From Portulaca oleracea (lineage: Eukaryota > Streptophyta > Magnoliopsida > Caryophyllales > Portulacaceae), in assembly GCA_029582165.1 (NCBI GenBank), contig CM055892.1, positions 5,118,754-5,182,753 of the forward strand: 64,000 bases of DNA. The letters run 5' to 3'. The notes below the pieces were generated by a model that was given only the letters and a program-made list of their open reading frames with translations, had not been told where the DNA came from and did not search any database. The position numbers and the translations under genes are program-made. Below are positions 44,187-55,735 of the stretch, in pieces (the first letter of the stretch is position 1; every line of letters starts with the position of its first letter).

Positions 44187-46272
44187 TGGAGCATTACCGT
44201 ACACGTGGAGGGTGAAGATTAGCTTGAGTAGTTGAAGGGATCGATATTCAACAAGAACAAGGGTCTTGAACACCCAAAGGATGGATACTTGAGCAAGGAG
44301 AACCACAACCCTAGGTCTAACACCCCAGCATGATTATCCAAGGTAATCCACTAAATAATCACTAAAGGAATGACTTGAAACACCTCCAAAATTGATTGAT
44401 AAAGTTAACAAGGTTTTTAGGGAAGTTGGGATAAACCCTATAATGCCAAGCATTACATTCAAATCTCAAAAAAACTGCCAAAATATTGGAAGGGAGGGGG
44501 TATTTATAGGAATGGGTGAAAGACAAACAAAACGCAGCGTTTAACAGCAAAAATACGCAGTTCCTCCCACTGTCTCGGCACTTCCTCGCCCAACCGTCGA
44601 TAGTCGCGGGCGTTACTTGTTGCTTCGCGGGCGCGAAGAATTGCCAAGGGCAGTGACGGAGGTCCTCTATCAAACATCCAAAGTCCAACACCAAGTGATC
44701 AGGAGCCAGCATCTGGAGCAACAACGACCTCACCATCTTCAGCATCAAACACTGACATCCAGGAGTGTTTCATGATGGTCCAGTAGGTCATGAGGTCATC
44801 CAGCAGCAACAACATCAACATCAACAACAGCAGCCAGCCAGTGAGGTTATTTCTCAATTCCATATCTTTGGATTAAGGTCCTCACCCATGTTTGAAGACT
44901 TCACTTTAGAGCTGTTGAGGACATTCCAGCTTAGTGGAGATATCTTCCAGTTTTGAGGTCCTCTTTGAAGACATCACTTCTGGACTATTGAGGATATTCC
45001 AGTTTTATGAGGTGATCCTGCATTGAGGTCCTCCATGAAGACTCATTCCGAGCTGTTGAGGCCATTTCCAGCTTGTGAGGTGATATAACCGTTTGTAATA
45101 AAGAAAACGCGTTTGTTAGATTTTATTTCATTTTACTTTGATGCTACCCGGTTTGTAATGAGGCTTAATTAGCTTACTAAGTTAGTTAAGTAGTTTAATG
45201 TTTAATTAGTGAGTTTCTTGAGCAAGGGGAAACGCTTAATCATCCAGCTCAACCCTAGGTTTAAATACATTGTAATCGGCAGCTTGAGGGGGCATCTATC
45301 AGTGAAATTAATAGCATTTTGAATGCCTTGATTGAGCCTCTTGTTTGTGAGTGCTGTTAAACTCTCATCTCTGGTTAATTCTACTACAGTAGCAAGGATT
45401 TGGCAATCCTTGTGGTGGGTGTAGAGCTTGATAATCTCGATGGTGGTATGCTTGTATCCATTGAGGTCATCCAGTCCATTGCCCTTGATGTTCTAGTTGT
45501 GGTGGGTCTGTATCAGCTTGAGCCTCAAGACTATCTTTGGTTACTGTTTGATTGTAAGTTTGTCATCCGATCATCATTTTATCATCATCCATTTCATCCA
45601 TTTGTTCATTGGTGTTCATACTCTGTTTTGGAGGAGGTTGTAATTGATTTTCTGTGTGAGGTCTGTTTTGGGTGTATTTGTATTTGATTCTCTGTTTAGA
45701 GGCCCGATTGTGTACGAGTTGTGTTAATGTGGTGTACTGTGAGGTCAATACTCTGATCTTAGGACCTTGCATACATCAGGTAGGGTTGCGGGCGCGACAA
45801 ATTTGGTCGCGGGCGCGACCACCCGCTGCCTAGAAATCCCCATGGCCCTGCTACCGTATGTCGCGACCGCTACATGTCCGGTCGCGGGTGCGACGGTCTG
45901 GCCAGGACGGTATCTCGGGTGTGACAGTGCTGACTCGGGCGTGACTGCCTGCTATCAATCGGCGCTAGTTCCTCCATGACTTCAACACTTCCATGATCAC
46001 TCCTGAACCCCAATTCTTCAATGTTTTTTATCCCGAGACAGCCCGGTATGACCTCGAGGCCTACGAGGTTGGTGGAACAAAACCCGAGTCTCTCTAATCC
46101 CCCACAAAGGGTGACCCATTGACACCATGCTAGCTCGATACTCATCAATCCGCCCTTGGAGAAAGTGTAATGGTTCCCGAAAGTGCACGGGTGACCGGGT
46201 TTGGCTCGGGAATGCCAGGTCGGGATTTCAAGTCCGGTTAAGGGGTTTGGAACCCGAACCCGACACGTTTCA
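44187..46272 (-). mobile_element. 5' LTR of G, interrupted by H
   Basis: Starts TGAAACGTGTCGGGTTCGGG at 46272. About 956 bp once H and one duplicate are removed, close to the 911 bp of the 3' LTR. TATA (minus) 44501-44508. Right of H it has a second GGTCGCGGGCGCGACC hairpin (about 45807) in a segment that differs slightly from the 3' LTR. Confidence 0.88.
44654..45778. mobile_element. Solo LTR H inside the G LTR
   Basis: 1125 bp from TGACGGAGGTCC to TTGCATACATCA, flanked by ggcag (44649-44653) and ggtag (45779-45783), one mismatch. No coding capacity. A TATA-like TTTAAATA at about 45262 suggests plus orientation. At 44860-45085 a loose 60-75-bp unit ('gaggtcctc...gaagac...tgttgagg...attccagctt') is repeated about three times. 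Superfamily not determined. Confidence 0.8.
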
Positions 46273-46885
46273 CTTGTTTCTTGTAAATAAAGTGCATATG
46301 TTGTATTCTTTCTTTCATTCATGTTGCATGTTCAATGAAATAATTCAATAAAGTTCTTCTTTGTCTCCCTTCCAAACTTTATCAAAAGCACACTTAAAAC
46401 TTTTAGTAGAGTCTTTCCTTTTGTGAGAGGCGAACTCTTAAAGTTCCTACATTTTGAGTTCGTAGCCTTACCCCCGAATCCATTCTTGGGTTTCGCAGGC
46501 GGAGTTTTTCTTGTTTTCTTTTTGGTTTTGTCTTGGATTTTCCCTTAAAAAGTCGGGTGGCGACTCCCATTTCGAATCAAAGCATATCCTGTTGCATAAA
46601 CTTTGGTAAAACATGGTTTTATAATGTGTCGATGCAACTTTAGGGTGTTCTTTGTATATTTCTAAATAATATTTGCATAAATCGCTTTCTTCCGAACCTA
46701 ACATTTTTCGAGCAAGTTGGGTTAAATTTAGAAGAGTTTGGAACAAGTGGATGTTCACTCTTAAAATGTTTAATTCAATGACTCAAGAAATGGACAAAGT
46801 AAAGGGAAAGTGAGTTTACAAACTATTATTCCTGAAATATATAATTAACTCCTTAAAAAGTTTTCAAAGGTTCAAACCCCAGCAC
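46273..46885 (+). mobile_element. Right-hand piece of an E-type LTR
   Basis: Starts with a segment (46278-46384) that repeats 40813-40919 with several differences, then continues with the R/U5-like blocks 'ttttagtagagtct' and 'gccttacccccg' shared with the A, B and D LTRs. The right limit, against the truncated pol of element I, is approximate. Confidence 0.65.
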
Positions 46886-47846
46886 AAATCACTGAATCAC
46901 ACCCCAATCCGCGTGGACGTTCGGAAGCCCGAACGGCAAGGAAAAATGTCCACACTTATCCCACTCAAATGGTGCATTCTTCTTCATGAGATGATGCAAT
47001 GGATGATAACCGCCCGCGAGGTTGGATATGAACCTTCTAATGTATGCCAAACGTCCTTGGAGACCTTGCAAATTCTTTAAGGTTCTTCGGCGTGGGCATC
47101 TCTTGAATTGCCTTGATTTTGGCGTGGTCAACTTCGATGCCTTTGTGTCATACCAAAAAACCTAATAACTTCCCCAAAACGACAGCAAATGTACACTTGA
47201 GTGGATTCATCTTCAACTAGCAGTTGCTCAACCGTTTGAAAACTTTTCGAAGGTCTTGCAGGTGATTCCCTTTTCTCATTAATTTGACCACCAAATCATC
47301 GACATAACATTCAATAGGGTGGTGCATGTCATCAAAGATGAATTGCATTGCATGTTGATATGTTGCTCCTGCATTCTTCATACAAAGAGGCATTACCTTA
47401 AAATAAAATGTTCCTATCGGTGTACGAAAACTTGTCACCTCTTAGTCCTCGGGTGCCATTTGAATTTGGTTATACCCCGTCGTGCAATCCATGAATGATA
47501 AAGCTTTGTGCCCTGTTGTGGAATCGATCACGAGTTCTGTAACGGGCAATGGGAAGTCATCCTTTGGGCACGCGTCATTAAGATCACGAAAATTAACATA
47601 AATTCAAAGTAGTCCACTTTTCTTTCTAACAAGTACAATGTTCACAATCCATGTTGGGTATGTAACTTCACGAATAAATCCAGCTTCTATGAGCTTGTTT
47701 ACCTCCTTTTCGATCTCAGGTTCTAGCTCCTGGCGAAAACGACGTTGAAGTTGCTTCTTAGATGAAACACCCTTATTAACGAACAAGCGATGGACTACTA
47801 CTATTGGATCTAGTCCGGGCATTTCTTTGTTCTTCCATGCAAACAC
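46886..47846 (-). pseudogene. pol: Reverse transcriptase of element I (3' truncated)
   Basis: KNKEMPGLDPIVVVHRLFVN, then EKEVNKLIEAGFIREVTYPT, WIVNIVLVRKKSG, VMPLCMKNAGATYQHAMQFI and the catalytic CYVDDLVVKL. Stops or shifts at about 47604, 47440, 47217 and 47100. The end reads YIRRFISNLAGGYHPLHHLM and ENAPFEWDKC-like residues before the truncation. Confidence 0.88.
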
Positions 47847-48099
47847 ATCCTTGTATTTAGAAAGGAAGGTAAAATACTCTTTTTCCTACTCTTGTGTATG
47901 TAAGGAACTCATAGAGATTGGGAGAGGTTCCTCGACAGTCCCTATGTTTAATTCTTTCAGCTCATCAACAGTGGCTTGCCCCCCTTCCTCTACAGTTTCA
48001 GGGATTTCTACAAGCTCTACTTCCGACTCAATCTCTTTTTATTCGTGAATCATGATTTGATTAGAGGTAACAACTTCTTTATTCTCAGCCTTATTCTTT
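47847..48099 (-). other. Protease-RT linker of I (part)
   Basis: Acidic, frame-broken remains of the linker between protease and RT; no separate gene. Confidence 0.5.
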
Positions 48100-48458
48100 C
48101 AAAAAATTACTTAGGGGTACCCTAATTTTTGATGAAATGTTTTTCTGGTACCCCAACTTTTAAAAACTAATTTTGGGGTACCCTAAATTTTAGAATTAGA
48201 AATAATTAAGTGAAATTTCGGCCAATTATTTGAATTCGGCGGTGAGTTTTAGGCAGAGAATCGATTAAGTGTTTTTGTGGATGAAAATGCCCTTTGTTTT
48301 CGTGGACGAAAATGATTTGAATCGATCGGAGTTTCGCCGAAAATTCACTTAGTAATTTCTAATCCTAAAAGTTAGGGTACCCCAAAATTAGTTTTAAAAA
48401 ATTAGGGTACCAAAAAATTGTTTCTTCAAAAGTTAGGGTACCTCTAAGTAATTTTTTG
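48100..48458. mobile_element. MITE family 1, copy 2 (perfect 9-bp TSD)
   Basis: 359 bp, termini CAAAAAATTACTTA and its complement, flanked on both sides by ttattcttt (48091-48099 and 48459-48467). Three 'ggtaccctaa'-like subterminal motifs per arm, as in copy 1 at 14594. Perfect flanks suggest a more recent insertion than copy 1. Confidence 0.92.
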
Positions 48459-49386
48459 TTATTCTTTGGTTTACGGTCATTCTATTGGTTGGTCTTCACT
48501 CTAAGGAACCATTTGTTTTTACATCGAGTATTGACATATGCATTATGCGGGAAGGGATAGAACTTTGTACTTCATTCAATTCACCCAGGCGGTTAAAACA
48601 CTGAATTGTTCCCTTCTTGTGGTAAAGGATTTGACGCTTCTCCTTCTCTTTTAAGTCTACTAAACACATATGGCCTTGCTTTCGCATCACCTTTAGCTTT
48701 GTACGATCCTAAAGACTCCCGATTTTTGCCTTTCACTACCCTTATGAGCACATACGGACTCCTCTTTGATGTATGTGACAACATATCAAACACAGAAGTC
48801 ATGGAGTTAGGTTGGGCTTTCTCATCCTCGCTGTTATCGTCCTCTCAGCGGTGATATGATGAACTGTAGACTGTTTATTGTTTCACTGCCCTGAGATTCT
48901 GATAGGTGTAGGTGGTGTATAGCCAAGACCAACCATAGAGGAACTTATTCCTTACCCTTGCTCTTGAATGCGCTTCTAAGTCTCAATAAGATAATACAAC
49001 TTAGCTTCGATGACTTCTAATGCAACGAGATTTATGAAATCATAACTAGCCTTCTCCATGAGTTTATATGCATTAGGACCGAATACCTCATGTTTTTTGC
49101 TCTTGAGGTGAATTCTCCTCCTCCTTCAATTAGGTGTGAGAAGAAAGAACAAACCCCGAAAGAGAGGGCTTGATTGCCTTAGGTTGGTATGTTTTTAGTA
49201 TTGGCAAAGTTGCACTTACTTTGAGTGTGTGCAGGACGGGGTCTTCAACTCTCTTATTCATTCTGCCTCCTATAGTTTAGCTTGTTTGTCAACTGAATGG
49301 GGTTCACCTTCCTTACGACGAGACTTCGGGATATACCTTAGAACTGGCGGTGTAATAGTAGTTGAGGTGTCTACTTGCATTACAAC
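48459..49386 (-). other. Frame-broken linker between protease and RT of I
   Basis: Minus-strand pieces such as RESLGSYKAKGDAKARPYVF are linker-like and belong to the same polyprotein, with many stops. No other gene recognised. Confidence 0.5.
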
Positions 49387-50334
49387 TTATCCAAAGGGTC
49401 TTGATACATCCTTACATTCATCGTTTTGTTTCATAGGTGCTTGACTTTCTTGCATAATCTTTGAACTTCTCTTGCATATAGAGGAGATCGTGGATGGCAT
49501 TGTCTCTTTCAGAGTAGCTTCTTCCTCGAAAATGTTCGCATCGGCAAAATGCGACTCAGCTTGAGAAAATGGTTTAGCATCTCTGTTAATGTTTCTTTCA
49601 CCATCCCGATAATACTTAAGACATTGATGGAGCGTGGAGGCTACTATCCCATGCTCATGGAGCCATAGATGTCCGAGTATCAACTTATAAGATGTCCTGG
49701 CATCAATTACATGAAAGATAGTGGATGTTACCAAATCACCCATAGTTAGCTCTAAACGGATCATGTCAATCATACATTGACCCTCCAAATTAAACCATGA
49801 GTCATCATTCTACTCTTAGATAGTTCTTCTGTCGTGATTCCTAGATAATTCGTGCCAGCATTAGGCATGATGTTAACGGCAAAACCTCCATCCACTAGCA
49901 TATGTTTCACCTTCTGTTCCCGAATATAACCGGTCACGAACAAAGGGCGGTTGTGAGGTTGGTCATCATCTGTAAAGGTGGCTGCCATATTACAACTTAC
50001 AAGCAGAGCATTTCTTCTTGGAAATGGAAGACTTCATTCCAACTCTTGTGCGTTGGCAAAACCTCTAAGATAGCTAGAGTCTTCTCATTACCTTTTGTTG
50101 ATTTTGTCTCCTTTTCTTCTCCTTATTCCCCGTCTACTTGTTCAAAACAAGATGTCACGTTAACGGTGATGTTCCCGAAGGAGTCGTATGGAAGAACTTA
50201 TACTAGTGTATTACCGCGGGTCTTTAGTAGAACATGCTTCGATACAAATATGATTGACCTCAACAGACTATAATGCATTTTTCAAGTGGATGACTTACGA
50301 CCCTATGATAACGACAATACCTGGGGTCAGAAGT
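49387..50334 (-). pseudogene. Protease and gag zinc-finger region of element I
   Basis: Zinc-finger-like CRYHRVVSHPLEKC at about 50310-50270, then many stops, then the protease: QPHNRPLFVTGYIREQKVKH, active site LVDGGFAVNIMP, a deletion after LSKSRMMTHG, and LTMGDLVTSTIFHVIDARTS, LILGHLWLHEHGIVASTLHQ. An Asp-Gly-Gly active site is normal for this group. The usual Gly-Arg-Pro has become Gly-His-Leu. Confidence 0.82.
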
Positions 50335-51769
50335 TGACAGACCTAAAAGTATAAGGTGTCTGTGCACCGCAAGTGTACGGGTCTGTGTAGTAATAAAATA
50401 TCGTTCTCTCTCAGGGATTTGCGTTCAACCACGCACTGAACTAATTCGCTACAAAGAATGCAAGGTCAATCCAAGGGTTGTGGTAAGGTTTTCTAAAACT
50501 AAACTAAGAAAACAGGAATTTTTTTAGGGTTTAACCAATTAATTAAAAGCGTTCAGGGGAGTCCACTCTAGTCAATCAATCAAATTATCAACAATCTCGG
50601 TGCAGGTAACAAGATAATTCGGGGTCTACAATCTTTCTAGGCCTTATCACTTCGATCTTTAGATCCTAGGTGAGTTACAGTGATTAAACTAAACATTATT
50701 TCTAACTATTTAATCTAATCAAAGATAAGAACTGATTATAAATTGACCCTAGGCAAGAATCATTATGTCTAACTATTTTCTAAACCTATTCAATCTACGC
50801 CTTCCAATTCAAGACTCAAACTGTCGTCATGTTGTCAAGAATTTATTACCAAGTAAAGTCTCAAACTATCGTTCTGTTGCCAAATTACTATGACATACAA
50901 TACACGCAGATTAAACGAATAAAAGGATAACCTAACACCGAGACTGAATTCAAATTCAATCAATAGACATCGAGTTTATCCCCCAAACAAAGGAAATTAG
51001 CTACTTATATTATTGAAAGTAAACATCACAAAATCTAAACAAGAATAAGAAAGCATGAAAGAAAAATAGAAATAAACCGTGTTCGAATTGGCGGAATCGA
51101 TCTCTTCGTGTCACCCGAATCGATCTCTTTCGTCTCCTCCGATAACAAGCAACAATCTAATCTAATAATAATGTTTGAGAATTAATTGTAAAGAAAGTAT
51201 CTAAAAGCTATTCTAAAAAGCTCCCTAAAAACTACTCCAAGAAAAACGATAGAAAAACTTATTCAAACGGCGCGGACGAAACCCTTTTATAAGGCTGGAT
51301 TAGGGCACAAAACGCTGCCTGCGTTTTGGAAACGCTGGCTGCGTTTTGCTCCAAAAGTGAAACTCTTCCGTGTCTAGGCGCTGGCTATGCTTGGAAAATG
51401 CCAGCTGCGTTTTGCTTCTTCTCGGTTATCAAACTCTCTGGACAAGGCGTTGGCTGCGTTTTGGAAACGCTGGCTGCGCCTTGCCTTTTAGCCTTAACTG
51501 GACTTGGGCCGTGTGATTTTGGGCCGTTCTTCCTTCTTTCTTCTCTTCTTCTTCAACTTCTTTTTTTTATTTCTTTGATTTTTACTATTTCTCCTCCAAT
51601 TTTTCATGCCTTTTTTATATAATGCACCTAATTCCTGTAAAACACACCAAACTCGCGAACAAGTGTATAAATCACGGAATTTGACATAAAAATACGGGAT
51701 TTCAGATATAAAAAGCTTTAAACTGACATGTTTTGAGCCCTAAAAACTCTATATAAAAACGACTTATCA
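50335..51769 (-). mobile_element. Solo LTR of the F (Athila-like) family in element I
   Basis: Minus-strand LTR reading TGATAAGTCGTTTTTATATA at 51769 to CTGTCA at 50335; 1435 bp, colinear with the LTRs at 27490 and 35176. Flanked by perfect gaagt duplicates (50330-50334 and 51770-51774). F-type hairpins at 51310-51485. Arose by LTR-LTR recombination of a full insertion. Confidence 0.95.
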
Positions 51770-53303
51770 GAAGTCTTCCCAACTTCTTTTGGCCGTTTTA
51801 GTTTGGGAAGTTCATTGATCTTGTTTTCTAACAAGTCGTCTAACATTCCTTGCAAGTCCGAATCAGAAAATGGATACTTCTTCTCTTGGAGCTCCTTCAG
51901 TGTCAAATGTTTCTTCATAATGTCATGAGGGCTTCTTCCCATCAAACTTGGGTCTTCCTGAAATTTTTACGAGCTTACGGAAGAAACGAGCATAACTTCC
52001 TTAACTGAAGACATTATTCACGTAGAAGTCTTATTGATTTCACCTCTATCTTTCTTGGCTTTATATGAAAACCCGGACCTACTCTTACGACTTGCTATCG
52101 TCATCTCCATGTCGTGGGCTTTAGTGGCCGATTCTTGGAAAGTTGTTGGCTTGCTTATATACAAGACATAAAGTAAGTCTCATTACATGTCTTTGCACTC
52201 GAGCCTGAGTGATCTCCAACGATTGATGTAGTCCAAGACCGGCTCCTAGGACCATTGCTTTGTGTTTGTTAGCTCCATCATACTAACAGTGCGATGGGTA
52301 CTATAGAATCGATTAAGGAACTCTTGCTCCAGTTCTCCCCAACTGTCAATGAACTCTGGTTCCAAGTCTGTGTACTAATCAAAGTCGATGCCTTTAAGGG
52401 TTCTAACAAATTGTTTCACCAAACGATCTCTCTTGATCCCGACATTGTTGCAAGTTTCAATGAAATGCGTTATGTGTTGTTTAAGATTCCCCTTGCCATC
52501 AAAGTGAGTAAATTTTGGCGGCTGATAGCCGTGAGGCATGCGAAGGGCGTCAATCCTCTTTGTGTAAGGCTTCGTGTACAACTGAGTATTGTGAGAGCCT
52601 CCCCCAATTTGAGCTTTTAAAACATTGGCTACTAGGTTTTGGATTTAATCCACAAATAACTAGCCCAAGCCGGAACCATCTTCATATTTCTCTCCTTCGT
52701 CAAAATCCTCGTGATTGGACCTTTTGTCTGAATCTTTGTCTCCTGAACCCTCGTCGGAGTCGCTACCGGGTCGTTTTTCTAACTTCTTCGTCAGTTTCTT
52801 GATCCGCTCATCTTATCGCTTAATGTGCTTAGTCTTTTCCTCGCTTTCTTTCACGAGTCTTGTCAGCATGGCCTTTATAGCCTTGAATTTGTCTTCATAA
52901 TTCATAGCATATGTGACCATAACGGGCATAATAACAGTGTCGATAGAGTTGGTATCGGAATCGGAGGAGAGCGAATCCCTTGGAGATTTTTGCGTTTCCT
53001 CGCCATCTTCATGGTCTTCATCCTCATCACTCAATGGTTGATGGTGGGTCTCACACATCCATTGAGGGGCCATCTCCTTCAGGTCAATAGCTTGAATAAA
53101 AATAGTTTGGTTTACTCCCAACAAGTTGGAGTCAAAGATTTGCAACAGGCACTCACGTCAGCTTGTTTCTTGGCCTTAACATCGACAATCTTAGCCATCC
53201 TTCATGTGATTACTTCATTGGATGTTGCACTAGTTATTGATTCTATTGACTTGGATTGAGTAACTTTCTTCGAAGCATGATAGATGTTGATCTTAGGAGC
53301 CAT
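51770..53303 (-). pseudogene. gag: Gag of element I
   Basis: Start ATG 53303 (MAPKINIYHASKKVTQSKSI). Acidic segment (LSDEDEDHEDGEETQKSPRD), a coiled-coil-like NYEDKFKAIKAMLTRLVKES, then the capsid (KRIDALRMPHGYQPPKFTHF, HITHFIETCNNVGIKRDRLV, QFVRTLKGIDF), and further on LTLKELQEKKYPFSDSDLQG. Broken by several stops and shifts and by the solo LTR at its 3' part. Confidence 0.85.
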
Positions 53304-53352
53304 CTTCTTTGAATGATGAGTAGTTCGTTCTTGGAGAGAGATGAGAGGCAGA

Positions 53353-53373
53353 GATGTCCCACCAAGCCTACCA
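53353..53373 (-). promoter_or_regulatory. Primer-binding site region of I
   Basis: TGGTAGGCTTGGTGGGACAT on the minus strand, a few bases after the LTR end. It resembles the TTTGGCACGCCCGGTGGGAC-type leaders of other plant Ty3 elements. tRNA not assigned. Confidence 0.5.
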
Positions 53374-53378
53374 AAATT

Positions 53379-54040
53379 TGTAAACACAACTTTTCGGGTC
53401 TAAAATAAATAAAGATAAGAAATTAGTGAACAAATATAATTGTATTAATTTCAAAGGATTTTGGGTACAATCTCTGTATATTTGTTACAAAATGAAAATT
53501 TAACTCCTCCGATTCGATCTCCTTGAATGAACTTGAACGAGTCTTGAATCTTGGATGAATATAGTCTTGAGTGAATATAATCTTGGATGAATGTGGTCTT
53601 GAACGAGAGTCGTAGAGACTTGATCCCGATCAAGAGGAACCGGTTTGATCTCCCATGAATGTACGACATGAGCTTAAACTTTATTGTGTTTTTTGTCTTC
53701 AAGAGAGAGAGAGAGTATGTGAGCTTTAGTCTTCTTTTGATGTTTTTGAACTCCCATTCAAACGAAGGAGGATGACCTCTATTTATAGAGAACTTAGACT
53801 AGTACTTGAGCTCATTTAATTACTTTTAAAAGAAAAGGAATTAGTATTTAGTTTATGTGTCACCCTCGACATGTGGCGTAATTTAATTGGTCGAGGAATA
53901 ATATCATTTAATTTTTAATTAGATAAGCCACCATAATTATCTTGACAAGTGACAGATTATAATTGGGCGAATTAGTATTACTTTAATTTCCACGTGGCGA
54001 GTCTTTATTGGCTAACAATTTTTTGCCTTCTACAGTTACA
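53379..54040 (-). mobile_element. 5' LTR of element I
   Basis: Ends TTGTGTTTACA at 53379; the start (TGTAAC at 54040, or TGTAGAAGG at 54034) is uncertain without the other LTR. TATAAATA (minus) at 53780-53787. 'gatgaatatagtcttg'-type repeats at 53540-53610. Confidence 0.65.
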
Positions 54041-55735
54041 TTTTGCAACATATCGACCAAAAATACAAAAGCTTAATATGTGCTCCTACAAAAGGCTTAG
54101 AAAATTCAATTATCCAAATAAAATACCAAATTAACCTCATCTGTAGTTTCTAACTAACATAACTTGATTCAAGAGGTGTTGTGCACATAAGCAATGAAGA
54201 TAATATAACTTATAATTACTAATTAGGACTCAAAAACTCCAAAACTCAAACATTAAATAATTTTGGGAGGGAGTTTGGAAGTGAGAGCATAAAAACATGG
54301 AATAATTATCTATAATAACTTCATTCGTCAGATACAAGTTATAGCTTGCGCGTTTGCAATTACAGTATGAAGGAAGAAGTTTATCAGTCAATCACCACTC
54401 ACCCTTCACTTATGTGCTTCATATTAGCCGAAAAAAACAACCATGTAGACAAGAAATAGTGGTTGCTTCATGCTTAATCTGTTAACGCCAAACTAAGACA
54501 TGAACGGACACAGGACATAGCCCGCAAGGTTAAGGCTTGAGCAACCCAATAACACAAGAAAATCAAAATAAGGGTACACATCAAATTGTTAAAATATCTA
54601 GAACTTGTTTACGCTTTAACGGCCCGAAGCCTTGTTTGAATTGCCAACTTTATGTTATTTGACTAAAAACATACCCATTAACAACTATCCCAGCAAAAAT
54701 GCTAAGGGGATGATGATACAAAGCAGGGTAATCATATAATCAATCGATGAAAAGATTAACAAAATTATTTCAGTCAACGTTGGCACCCATATTCTCTACT
54801 ATGAGATACTACATTTTACTTTACAAACGAAATAAGCAGAACAGGTTTGGTATTTGATGCACTTTAATTGTAGACTCCATGTTAATCAAGGAGCAAATAC
54901 CCCTACCTATAACAAATTGAAGAAGATAATTGCGAGGTTAAAAGGCTATCTAAAGATACTCAAGAAGGCCTAGCCCTCACTCACTCTTGAAACTTTCACC
55001 CTCTTCTACTCATTTTCACCCCCGATTATTGCTATCTTTTGGTTAATGCTTGGCCAGAGCGTTACCCCTTATTATGACCTTCGGGTCGTGATCGATCAAG
55101 GTTCGGGCTTTGAATGGCGATCCTTAGTTCGTCAGCTTCCCCTAGCATGCTTAAGTTATTTTGGACTTTAATTGGTGAACATCGAAACACCGACTTTCTC
55201 ATGGTGCATATTGCCATTAAAGATTTGCTTTTCTATTTTTGTCTCATGCACATTCTACATCGAAATTTCCAAAACCTTTGGTTGACCGTTGGTTCCCTGA
55301 AATCAATTAAGGAGTGACGTTAATGGAAACCGTACCAACCATTTCTTGTCTTTCCTAATAACATCAACCATTAGGGCAGCCCTTAACATGCCTCGAGGTT
55401 ATAGTCGTTTCTTTAGGATTTAAGCCGGCTTATCATTCGTGGGCGGTAGCTCATTTTAAAGGTCCTTAAAGAAAAGTCCATAACTCAATCATTTTTTAAG
55501 CTTTGAAGTTGATTCAAGTTGGATTCCTTAAATGAGTCTAGTTATGACCATATTTTTAGATTACCTCAAACTTGAATGCATTAATATAGTATTTAGCAAA
55601 ACCGAAATGTGGTATTCATTGATTTCAAGTAGTAACTCGTTTTAAAGGTTGTTCGGTCTCATTTTGAGACGAATTAAGACCTTAAAATAAGTAATTTGCT
55701 TGTGATTTCTTCACTTTATTGGAGAATTAGTGTGA
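54041..55735. other. Unassigned non-coding sequence
   Basis: About 1.7 kb with no gene, repeat word or element end that I can identify on either strand. The longest open frame (55114-55317) has no recognisable features. Could be single-copy intergenic DNA or an old repeat. Confidence 0.5.

Larger units (their letters stand above)
40920..46272 (-). mobile_element. Gag-protease-only LTR retrotransposon G
   Basis: Minus-strand element: 5' LTR 46272-44187 (with H inside), initiator-Met PBS, a gag-protease gene, PPT, 3' LTR 41830-40920. No RT or integrase between 41830 and 44187. It is a second, independent gag-only (TR-GAG-like) family in this window; its gag is related to K's (both have LDELSSLALKVER). 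The flanks are not a clean short duplication: the same 107-bp LTR segment of E borders both sides in diverged form. Confidence 0.85.
16151..46885 (+). mobile_element. Tat/Retand-like element E, host of nested insertions
   Basis: Pieces in order: late gag (16151-16556), pol (20605-24400), antisense gene 1 (24936-26359), antisense gene 2 C-terminal part (26972-27489), its N-terminal part (36647-38547), tandem array, PPT (39774), 3' LTR pieces (39790-40919 and 46273 to about 46885). Interrupted by K, F and G. Its LTR shares the 'ttttagtagagtct' and 'gccttacccccg' blocks with the A/B/D LTRs but is otherwise different, so A is a separate, younger insertion at its left end. Confidence 0.8.
46886..54040 (-). 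mobile_element. Truncated Tat-like Ty3 element I
   Basis: Minus-strand element with 5' LTR, PBS, gag, protease and RT, cut off inside the RT thumb at 46886 where E-type LTR sequence begins. RNase H, integrase and the 3' LTR are missing. The protease and gag style (LVDGGFAVNIMP; KPYTKRIDALRMPHGYQPPK) differs from A/D/E, so it is another Tat-related branch. Carries a MITE and a solo LTR. Confidence 0.82.

Noticed and set aside
54041..55735. Possible single-copy gene region
   Set aside because: No open frame with recognisable residues and no splice-consistent set of exons could be found by eye.
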